DNA of 64,000 bases, taken from Toxotes chatareus (lineage: Eukaryota > Chordata > Actinopteri > Toxotidae). Under the pieces are notes generated by a model, which worked only from the letters and a program-made list of their open reading frames with translations, had not been told where the DNA came from and ran no database searches. Numbering within the stretch: the stretch's first letter is position 1; every line of letters starts with the position of its first letter. Below, one piece after another: positions 56,130 through 64,000 of the stretch. The stretch spans positions 62,001 to 126,000 of the forward strand of contig JAFBJY010001480.1 in the NCBI GenBank assembly GCA_016801885.1. The letters run 5' to 3'. The translations under genes and the position numbers were made by a program.

Positions 56130-57238
56130 TTAAGGTGCGCCTCCTGGCGCACCACCTAGCTTTTCCGGGTGACAGCGATGGAACTCTTCGATGAGAGCGG
56201 GGTCCAAAATGCGGGATGTAGGCTCCCAAGATCTTTCCTCCGGGCCATACCCCTGCCAATCAACCAGGTACCGACGTCCCCTGCCCCGTCGTCTGACGTC
56301 CAGCAGACGGCGGACAGTGTAGGCTGGCTGCCCGTCAATGATCCGGGGAGGTGGTGGCGGAGGAGTTGCCGGCTGCAGAGGACTGGTGACCGACTGCTTG
56401 ACCTGAGAAACGTGGAAGACTGGGTGGATGCGGAGAGACCTGGGTAGACGAAGTCTGACAGCCACAGGGTTAATGATTCTTTCTATTTCAAATGGACCAA
56501 TGTACTTGGGTGACAGTGGAAAGCATCACAGACTGACCTGGAGTGTAGGTGGGAGCTTGGATGCGGTGCCGGTCAGCCAGCTTTTTGTTGACTTCAGACG
56601 AGCGGAGCAGGGCAGCCCAAGCCTCCCTCCAGATGCGTCTGCAGTGACGGAACTGATGTTGGACCGAAGGAACCGCCATCCTCCCTCTTTTCCTCCGGAA
56701 ACAGGGAAGGTTGGTAGTCTAGAGCACACTCGAAGGGAGAGAGACCAGAGACCGAGGAGGTGAGGGAGTTGAGTGCATACTCTACCTAAGGGAGGTGGGT
56801 GCTCCAGGACGACTGGTTGCGGAGGCAGACGCATCGGAGAGCGGCTTCCAAGTCCTAATTGGCTCGCTTGATCTGGGGATGGAAGCCCTAGGACAGGCTG
56901 GCAGAGGCGCCAAAGACAGAGCAGAACGTTCGCCAAACCTGGGAAACAAACTGTGGTCCTCTTTCAGAGACAATGTCTACAGGAATCTCATGCAAGCGGA
57001 AGACATGTTTGATCATAAGCCTTGCTGTCTCCGCTGCAGTGGGGAGCTTATGAAGAGCAACAAAATGAGCCACTTTGGAGAAGCGGTCAACAATAGTCAG
57101 AATGACAGTCTTACCCGAAGAGGGAGGTAATCCGGTGACGAAGTCTACAGCTACATGTGACCAGGGCCGGCTTGGAACAGCTAGTGGATGTAACAGACCC
57201 ACCGGTGGCTGGTTATTAACTTTGCATTGCGTGCACAC
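56130..57238 (-). pseudogene. Gypsy integrase core and chromodomain, broken
   Basis: 56888-57238 has VAVDFVTGLPPS (first Asp) and IVSERGPQF, where the second catalytic Asp reads Glu. Around 56850 another frame reads GFHPQIKRAN and then a stop; the segment that normally carries the catalytic Glu is missing. 56130-56465 encodes LRIHPVFHVSQVK and a chromodomain, YTVRRLLDV...YLVDWQGYG...SWEP, which in chromoviruses directs integration to heterochromatin. Confidence 0.87.
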
Positions 57239-57283
57239 CTGACATGCTGCAACAAAGTCTTTGGTGTCTTTATTTAGTCCCGG

Positions 57284-58925
57284 TCACCAAAAATGGCGCC
57301 TGAGAAAAGAAACAGTCCTCCTAATCCCAGGATGACAGGTGAGTCGCGAAGAGTGAGCCCACTGGAGTACCTGCTGACGAGTAACCTTGGGTACAAACAG
57401 TTTGTTAGCAGGACCTCCCCCCGGGTCAGGTTCGTGGACCTGTGCCGATTTAATGTCTTTTTCAATCTGCCAGGTTAGTGCTCCTAAAACGCAGGAGGGA
57501 GGAACGATGGTCCCAGGTTCCCGCTCTGCCTTGGCAGATTCGTGAAGCCGAGACAGAGCATCCGGTTTAGTATTCTTGGAACCCGGTCGATAGGAAATGG
57601 TGAAATCAAATCGATCAAAAAACAGGCACCACCTCGCCTGTCTCGCATTCAGACGCTTAGCGGTCTGGATATATGTCAAGTTCTGGTTGTCAGTCCAGAC
57701 TAGAAATGGGAAAGCAGCTCCCTCCAGCCAGTGTCTCCACTCTTCTAACGCTAACTTAATAGCTAACAGTTCTTTGTTACCCACGTCATAATTTCTCTCA
57801 GCGGGAGAGAGCCGGCGAGAGAAAAAAGTGCACGGGTGAAGTTTATTATCAGCCTTTGAGCACTGGGACAGAACAGCTCCGACACCGGTGTCCAAAGCAT
57901 CAACCTCCACAATGAACTGGCTGGAGGGGTCAGGCTGGGTTAATACCGGCGCGGTGGTGAAAAGCTGCTTCAGCTTAAGAAAGGCTGAGTTAGCTTCTGC
58001 TGTCCAGTGGAACAGAGCGGAGGGAGAGGTGAGCCCCGTTAACGGAGCAGCTATTGCGCTGTAGTACCTAATGAACCTCCTAAGGAAGTTAGCAAACCCC
58101 AGAAAGCATTGGAGTTCCTTGAGGGTGGAGGCAACCGGCCAATTAACCACAGCACTAACCTTAGTGGGAGCCGGTCTCAGCTCTCCCTCAGCTACAATAA
58201 ACCCTAGGAAGGTCACAGAGGCAGAGTGAAATTCACATTTTTCAGCCTTGACAAATAACTTGTTCTCCAGCAACCTCTGCAAGACCATTTGAACATGCCG
58301 CCTATGTTCATCCTGGTCCCTGGAAAATATTTGAATATCATCTAGATACACAAATACAAAATGGTGCAGAAAGTCACGGAGCATGTCATTCACCATCCCT
58401 TGGAGCACAGCAGGTGCGTTTGTCAGCCCAAAAGGCATTACTAGATACTCAAAATGTCCAATGGGTGTGTTAAACACAGTTTTCCACTCGTCCCCCGGCC
58501 CGGATGCGGACCAGGTGGTTGGCATTACGCAGGTCTAGCTTGGTAAAGATCCTCGCTTCCTGTAGGGATTCAAATGCAGAGTTCATTAATGGCAGGGGAT
58601 ACTTATTCTTAACGGTGATCTTATTTAAGCCCTGGTAGTCAATACAGGGGCGGAGAGTCCTGTCTTTCTTAGACACAAAGAAAAATCCCACTCCTACAGG
58701 AGAGGTGGAAGGCCTGATCACCCCTGAGTTCAGAGACTCAGCAGTGTACTTCTCCATGGCCTCCCTTTCGGCCCTAGCCAAGCTGTACAGCTGACTCTTA
58801 GGAAGAGAAGCTCCTGGCAACAGTTCAATGGAGCAGTCATATGGCCGGTGAGGAGGGAGGGCCAGAGCTCCAGATTTAGAAAAAACCTCTGCCAGGTCGT
58901 GATATTCGGTGGGAACATTGGTCAA
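57284..58925 (-). pseudogene. Gypsy reverse transcriptase, RNase H and integrase N-terminus
   Basis: 58470-58925 has SKKDRTLRPCIDYQGLN and IFTKLDLRNA (motif A). A frameshift near 58495 leads into 57284-58525 with VMPFGLTNAPA (motif B) and FVYLDDIQIF (YLDD at residues 60-63), then FLGFANFLRRFI, RNase H (FIVEVDALDTGVGAVL; LLAIKLALEEWRHWLEG; DALSR) and the integrase zinc domain start (HSSRLTCHPGIRRT). Apart from the single frameshift it is well preserved. Confidence 0.9.
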
Positions 58926-59205
58926 GTCAGGTGAGGGCAGCGCCCCTACTGGAACAGAGCGGTCACTACTGGGAGGCTTAGCTGAACGCTAAGCATGGCA
59001 GTAGTTACTCCAGCTAGTAATTTGGCTGGATGACCAGTCGATAACCGGGTTATGACAGGTTAGCCAGGGTGACCCAGGACAACTGGTATCTGAGGAGAAG
59101 TGAATATAAAAAACTGAGAATGTTCATGATGATTACCCGTCATTATCAGGTGCACGGGCTCGGTCAGATACTGAACGGTGGAGACTACTCTGCCATTCAG
59201 AGAAG

Positions 59206-59594
59206 TTACCGAAATGGCTTTAGGAAGCTCCTCATAGCCGGTGCCTGCCTGGCCAACTCGGCATCTAGAAGATTCTGCTCAGCCCCAGAATCAATAAGGA
59301 CCCGAACCAGAATGTCCCCCTCCTTTAATCCACGGGAAGTGGAGAGGCGGCGGGAGTAGCGGAAACCTCGGCTGGAGGAGCAACAGTCTGGGGGAGTGAC
59401 GGAGGCTGCATGCATTGGACTTGTTGCAGTAGCTGGCCAAGTTGGGCACCGACGGCCGACAGCTGTCGTTCGTGCCGGTCGGACAGGTCGAGGATACCTT
59501 GACGGAGACAGCCCAGCTGCTCTTCCTGCTGGCTAATGAGCTGTCCTTGAGCGGCGAGGGCCGTTCGCAACGAATCTGCCTCTGCTGTGTCCAT
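59206..59594 (-). pseudogene. Gypsy gag remnant and protease
   Basis: The frame at 59325-59594 starts MDTAEADSLRTALAAQGQLI (coiled-coil-like gag N-terminus) and ends after about 89 codons. The frame at 59206-59415 carries ILVRVLIDSGAEQNLLD, the protease active site. The capsid and nucleocapsid parts of gag are missing between them, an internal deletion. Confidence 0.8.
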
Positions 59595-59610
59595 TATGAC
59601 CAGATTGTAA

Positions 59611-60112
59611 TGTCAGGGCTGAGGTAAGTAGTTGAGAGGACACAGGCGCAGAGTCAGAGTTCAAGATAATCATCAATACGGTTTAATCAGTCCAGGATCG
59701 GTTCACAGAAAGTCGGTCCACGAAGGCAGAGGTACAACAAGGGATAGGCAGCTCGAGGTCCAAACAAATCACGGCAGAGGTCATACACAATAATTACACA
59801 GAAGCGAACGCTGGAAAGCTTGGTCGGAACACGAAGAACACACAAGACAATCTGGCGGACGAGTGCAGGGAGGACAGGGACACATCAGGAGGAGGAGAGA
59901 CAATTACATGCAGGTGAAACACATTAAGGAGGGGAGGGTGATCAGGAGGTGGAAGGAGCACACGAGGAGAGGGAAGTCAAGACACTTGGAACGAGAGGGA
60001 AAAGCAGTGAAGCTCCGGAAACTAAAACATAAATAAAACAGGAAACACTAAATATGAATAAGCGAAAAATAAGCGAAATAAGACCCCCTGGCTCCCAGGG
60101 CTAAACCTGACA
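59611..60112 (-). repeat. Gypsy 5' LTR
   Basis: 502 bp, with the same ends as the 3' LTR and about 84 bp more near 60000-60085. Confidence 0.9.
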
Positions 60113-60167
60113 GGAATAACTTCTTTATGTTTGGTAACAGCATTATTAGACAAATATCTACTGTAGT

Positions 60168-60440
60168 TCATTTTTTCCCAGATGCTGTGCAGTTCATTAT
60201 TGTAAATTCAAATGTTATTAAAGAATGATGCGATAAAACAGGGTTCTGAGGGAATACTGTCAAATATTCAGCTTCGATGCCATAAGTCAGTACATGATCA
60301 AGGGTGTGATTAAAACATTGAGTCGGTTTGTTAACATTTTGAAAGAAGCCAATTGAGTCTGATTCTGAATTGAATTTTAAAGTCACCCACTACAATTGTT
60401 TTATCCGTACAAAGCACTAAATCAGAAAAAACTATAAACA
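60168..60440 (-). pseudogene. LINE endonuclease fragment
   Basis: The minus-strand frame has NSESDSIGFFQNV, FNHTLDHVLTYGI and HHSLITFEF, the end of an APE endonuclease of a fish LINE (final SDH motif reads SHH). A VVGDF-like start is in another frame. It is a short dead fragment. Confidence 0.6.
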
Positions 60441-60551
60441 GTGTTTCCTGACAGTGATCTGTTGTGTGGACTTCACTGTTAGTCACTTGTCTAAAATGTG
60501 TCTGTGTCTGTGCAGCTGTTGATTCAGATCAGTTCCTCTGCAGCTGAGGGA

Positions 60552-60579
60552 GGTTTTTCTACGACGTTGTATCACTGTG
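60552..60579 (-). promoter_or_regulatory. Orphan V-type recombination signal
   Basis: Heptamer CACAGTG (60573-60579), 12-bp spacer identical to that of V segment F, nonamer AGAAAAACC (60552-60560). Beyond the heptamer only about 10 bp resemble a V end, and no V codons follow. A V of the second subfamily was lost here. Confidence 0.75.
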
Positions 60580-60679
60580 TGAACGTGTGTTGAATCGTGT
60601 AGCCTATTTTATTTATTTTACAATGATATACTGGAGTATCTGTACCACTGAGTGAGTATGTTTGAGTTGATTGGAGATG

Positions 60680-60975
60680 AAAGCTGTGCAATGATTAGCA
60701 ATGTCACCTCACAGCAAGAAGGTTCCAAGTTGAACCCGGTCTCGGCTCTTCCATGTGGAGTTTGCGTGTTCTCTCTGTGTCTCGTGGCACTCTCCGGATA
60801 CTCTAGTTTCCTCCCCCTCTCTAAATCTCCTGTGTGGTTGTCTGTCTTTGTGTGTCAGCCCTCACGATTGGCTGGCGACCAGTCCAGAGTGTACCCCCCC
60901 TCACCCATAGTCAGCTGGGATAGGCTCCAGCTCCCTGCGACCCTGACGAGTTAAGCGGTACAGAAGCTGTGATGG
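60680..60975 (+). repeat. tRNA-like SINE repeat, copy 1 (diverged)
   Basis: GTGCAATGATTAGCAATGTC, GAAGGTTCCAAGTTGAACCC, then TCAGCTGGGATAGGCTCCAG and CCCTGCGACCCTGACGAG, a common fish repeat with a tRNA-like head. A better copy is at 62509-62875. Confidence 0.65.
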
Positions 60976-61031
60976 ACAAAATCATTTGATCAGTATTTTG
61001 TTAATGATCTTGTTTTGATACATGACTCTGT

Positions 61032-61035
<4 letters not shown>

Positions 61036-61084
<49 letters not shown>
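61036..61084. repeat. (GT)n microsatellite before V segment E
   Basis: A GT run of about 24 units. A (GT)n tract followed by TTCAGTGAAGTGT(A/G)TCAGTCTC precedes V segments A, B, C, D and E alike. Confidence 0.8.
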
Positions 61085-61085
<1 letters not shown>

Positions 61086-61165
61086 CTTCAGTGAAGTGTG
61101 TCAGTCTCTGCAGTAGCTTCCAGCTGCAGCAGTCACTTCAGTTTCTGTTCAGTCTGACTGAGGGA

Positions 61166-61464
61166 GGTTTTTGTACGATGCTTTTTCACTGTGTGAGCAC
61201 AAGTTTGCCACTAAGCCAGTGTTCACTCTGACAGTAGTAAACTGCTGCATCTTCAGCCTGGACTCCACTGATGGTCAGAGTGAAGTCAGAGTTTGATCCA
61301 CTGCCTCTAAAACGAGCTGGAGTCCCTGATACTCGAGTGGAAGCACGATAAATAAGCAGTTTAGGTTTGTCTCCATCTCTCTGTTGGTACCAGGAAAGGT
61401 CAGTACCATCATCTACCCTCTGTCTGGTTCTACAGTTGATGGTGACGGTGCCTCCCAGAGACAC
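61166..61464 (-). pseudogene. Immunoglobulin light-chain V segment E (FR1 and splice acceptor deleted)
   Basis: The RSS is normal (CACAGTG 61187-61193, 12-bp spacer, ACAAAAACC 61166-61174). The V body reads TINCRTRQRVDDG, LSWYQQRDGDKPKLLIY and AVYYCQSEH. A deletion of about 54 bp removes the first 17 or so codons of FR1 and the TCCTCAG acceptor, joining GGGAGGC codons directly to intron. The leader (61562-61613) is intact but has no proper acceptor to splice to. Confidence 0.87.
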
Positions 61465-61561
61465 AGAGACACAAACATAAAGCAGCGTCAGCGTTTAGTC
61501 TGCTTCATGTCAGAGGGACAGATGTTGATAGAGGAGAGGAGTTTGATTCTCTGGACTTTAC

Positions 61562-61613
61562 CTGTGAAGTAGCAGCAGAGGACAGTCCAGATGAGGACGG
61601 AGATCAAAGTCAT
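61562..61613 (-). CDS. Leader exon of V segment E
   Basis: It encodes the same MTLISVLIWTVLCCYFT signal peptide as V-B. Its octamer-like CTTTGCAT is at 61732-61739. It is functional in sequence, but its V exon is broken. Confidence 0.75.
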
Positions 61614-61826
61614 GTTTTGGATCAGGAGGATTTCTGTGGCTTGTGTTGTCATGAAGGACAGCTGTCAGTCATCCAGTCTTCAAGTCTCAGGACTATAATC
61701 TCTCCCAGAGCACTGGAGCATGGTGCTGCTGATGCAAAGTGGCTCTATGGAAATGAGGTGAAAAACTGAAAACTGGAGTTTAGTTTACCTCAAATAAACT
61801 GTGTTAATCTCTGTCTCCTTCTCTAG

Positions 61827-61873
61827 TGGGTGGAGTTGCTCCCACCCTGACGGTGCTGTCACTTCTCCACTGA
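61827..61873 (+). pseudogene. Truncated immunoglobulin light-chain C exon, second copy
   Basis: Same as 38094-38140, with one synonymous-type change (GCT for GCC) and a CTCTAG acceptor; it ends at TGA. The surrounding 37290-39440 and 61070-63300 are a segmental duplication. Confidence 0.82.
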
Positions 61874-62508
61874 CTCTTTGAGTCTAACCTGACAGTGTCT
61901 GTGTTTAGCAGTGGTTTCCTAAAGCAGGTAGAAACTTGGTGTGAGTGGAAGATTGACAAGACGCCATTTTTATTCAATCATCTCAAAGTTTTATTTACAT
62001 TAAACACTGAATAATGTTTCATGGATTAGAAAGAAATTGTTGAGCACCATCAGCACAAGATGATATCACACGTTTATTGTCAATATTTCTTATTTGTTTA
62101 ACAACACAAAAACAACAGGATTAATGAGTTATTATTATTTAAGTCTGTTTCTCAGATATGAAGATGGTCTGATATGTTATTGTATCTTAAAGTGTGTTAC
62201 GTTCAGAAAAGACTATATTTTATTTGTCACCTCTGTTTTTAACAGATGTAAAGTTTTGTTTGCTTATATTTTAAATGTTCTAACACGTGGTCTGAACATT
62301 TCATGGAAAATCACCTGGATATTCTCGACCTGAGGTAAATAAGTAATCCTATTTCATGGAGCTTTTATTTGCATTAAGCTAATGTGCATAATCCTGTCAA
62401 CGTAACTACAGAAGGGTGATTTTAAAAATAATATCACATTTAAATATATGTACATTTGATTGCATTGACATTCCATGACATTCTGATCCTCACATTAAAT
62501 AAAACTCA

Positions 62509-62875
62509 TGGCAGCACGGTGGTGCAGTGGTTAGCGCTGTCGCCTCACAGCAAGAGGGTTCCACGTTCGAACCCCGGTCTGGACCCTTCTGTGTGGAGTT
62601 GCATGTTCTCCCTGTGCCTCGTGGGTTCTCTCCGGGTACTCGGCTTCCTCCCACAATACCAAAAACATGCATGGGATAGGTGAATTGGCTACTCTAAATT
62701 GCCCCTAGGTGTGAATGTGTGTGTGTGTGTGGTTGTCTGTCTTTGCATGTCAGCCCTGCGATTGACTGGTGACCAGTCCAGGGTGTACCCCGCCTCTGCC
62801 CATAAGCAGCTGGGATAGGCTCCAGTTCCCCCGTGACCCTGATAGAAGATTAAGTGGTAGAAAATGAAATGAAAT
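62509..62875 (+). repeat. tRNA-like SINE repeat, copy 2
   Basis: It starts GGCAGCACGGTGGTGCAGTG and GGTTCCACGTTCGAACCCCG (box A/B-like), continues through CTCTAAATTGCCCCTAGG, GTGTACCCCGCC and AGCTGGGATAGGCTCCAG, and ends in GAAATGAAATG. It replaces the part of the duplicated unit that is present at 38800-39045. Confidence 0.75.
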
Positions 62876-63173
62876 GTTTTAACTAGTAAATGAAATGACT
62901 CTATAATTCAGCAGCTGTATCAGCCTGTCTTGTTCTTGGCAAATTGATGTCATAACATAAAACAATCATTAAAACTGACTTTAAATGCAAAGTTTCAAAA
63001 CCTGTCTGAATCAAACTATTGATAAAAATACTTACTGACTTTCCAAAATGTTTTCCTCTGTGACTGTGTTATGTTTTTAATGTACTTTGTTGTAAAATGT
63101 ACTTTTGTGCAAACGTCTGTGGGTTTAGTTTTGTGCAGCTGTTGATTCAGATCAGTTCCTCTGTAGCTGAGGA

Positions 63174-63430
63174 GGTTTTTATACGACGTTGTATCACTGT
63201 GTGACGCAGGCGGCTGTTATCCTGCTGACAGTAATAAACTCCTGCATCTTCAGCCTGGACTCTGCTGATGGTTAGAGTGAAGTCAGTTCCAGATCCACAT
63301 CCACTGAAACTCCAGACTATCGATTTGTAGCATGATAAATCAGGAGTTTAGGAGCTTCTCCAGGTTTCTGAAGGTACCAGTCTACTTCTCTGCCAGCATT
63401 TGAACTGCTTCTCTGCTCCCAGCCATTAGG
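63174..63430 (-). pseudogene. Immunoglobulin light-chain V segment G, second subfamily
   Basis: Heptamer CACAGTG (63195-63201), 12-bp spacer, nonamer ATAAAAACC. The V body reads DWYLQKPGEAPKLLIYHATN, then TAG, then a frame change before CGSGTDFTLTISRVQAEDAG and VYYCQQDNS. FR1 is not recognisable beyond about 63430. It is the duplicate of V segment F but with independent defects: it keeps FR3, while F keeps FR1. Confidence 0.82.
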
Positions 63431-64000
63431 AGGCAGGTGTTGAACCGATAAAACTGGTAAGAATTCTATGAAAGACAGTTAACTCTTTAAATTCTCTGTC
63501 ATAAAGGCCTATGAATTGTAAAGATGTATGAAAGAAAACTTCATCTGTTTTCCACCAAGCAGCTCGAGAGGCTGATGTGAATTCTGTGAAGGAAGAAATT
63601 TGAGGCTTTTTACACAGAATCATTTTCATTGTTTTACCAAGGCTGTTTCTTCAGTCAGTGCAGAATGTGAAGTGACTGATGTGAAAAACCCAAATCCACC
63701 AAATGTTGATCAATAAATTTACATTTTTCATTAGAATCTAATGAGCTCACAGTGAAAAGATCTACTCTGATGGTGAAATGAGGCTGTAATAACAAATAAT
63801 GAAGAAGAAACTGATTCTATCTACGATCCAGTGTGAAGCTGAGGTCAAAGGTCATGACCAAGTCTTTTCTCAGTAACTGTCCCAGGTTGAACTTGATTTT
63901 CCTCCTGTTGATTTTTTGATCTTGTTTGATTTGTTGGTGAATCAGATCAGAACATGAGATTATAATTGGATATGAATGATGGAGAGAAACTGTGATGGGG
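63431..64000. other. No gene recognised
   Basis: No V, RSS, leader or repeat seen in this stretch to the window end. Confidence 0.4.

Larger units (their letters stand above)
55696..60117 (-). mobile_element. Ty3/Gypsy retrotransposon with chromodomain (defective)
   Basis: It is flanked by GGAAT (55696-55700 and 60113-60117). LTRs 55701-56118 and 59611-60112 start TGTCA and end TGACA. On the minus strand the order is short gag, protease, RT, RNase H, integrase, chromodomain, the chromovirus order. A purine tract (AAGGAGGGGGAAC) precedes the 3' LTR. The 5' LTR is followed after only 17 nt by the gag ATG, with no ordinary TGG-type primer site adjacent. Most of gag is deleted, pol is frameshifted, and integrase catalytic residues are damaged. 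Confidence 0.93.

Noticed and set aside
1..64000. CRISPR arrays, bacterial operons, riboswitches, tRNA genes
   Set aside because: None seen; the sequence is a vertebrate genome region. tRNA-like text is confined to the two SINE-like repeats.

Overview
This window is genomic DNA from a ray-finned fish, most likely a percomorph teleost. The evidence is intron-containing vertebrate genes, teleost-type NLR exons (174-bp LRR exon, B30.2/SPRY exon), kappa-like immunoglobulin light-chain segments with recombination signals, 5S rDNA, and fish repeat families ending in GAATT or GATTCT tails. It is gene-poor and repeat-rich. Nothing in it looks bacterial or plasmid-borne.

Layout. (1) 1-5562: the 3' part of an NLR-like immune receptor gene on the + strand, with two intact LRR exons and a SPRY exon cut at 5563 by an LTR-like insertion. 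(2) 5563-9530: repeat debris, including a Tc1-type transposase remnant and a LINE 3' tail. (3) 9530-15880: remnants of a 5S rDNA array. A 5.7-kb Tx1/L1-type LINE sits inside one 5S gene with a 10-bp target-site duplication. (4) 15880-35340: duplicated low-copy DNA, including a pair of 1.7-kb inverted arms (19512-21208 and 30393-32084). Between the arms lie an AT-rich long-inverted-repeat element, a solo LTR with a hAT MITE nested inside it, a second solo-LTR candidate, and a decayed multi-exon gene with zinc fingers and a tyrosine-recombinase-like domain. (5) 35959-63430: an immunoglobulin light-chain locus.

The light-chain locus has one complete J-C pair on the + strand (J 40858-40895 with a 23-bp-spacer RSS; C 41749-42074) and seven V copies on the - strand with 12-bp-spacer RSSs. 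Two V copies are intact (43495-43818 and 54789-55112). Five are broken, each in a different way. All V copies face opposite to J-C, so joining must be by inversion. Two truncated C remnants show that the V/C unit was duplicated. The locus is further broken up by a 9.2-kb endogenous retrovirus (44420-53616, TSD TGACT, tRNA-Ser primer site, LTRs identical by eye), a chromodomain Ty3/Gypsy element (55701-60112, TSD GGAAT), LINE fragments and tRNA-like SINEs.

Host genes I consider potentially functional here are J, C and the V segments at 43495 and 54789, plus possibly the two LRR exons if they belong to a gene that survives outside the window. Nearly everything else is mobile DNA or its remains. 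All mobile-element coding regions carry multiple frame breaks. In the retrovirus this sits oddly with identical LTRs and raises the possibility of indel errors in the assembly.
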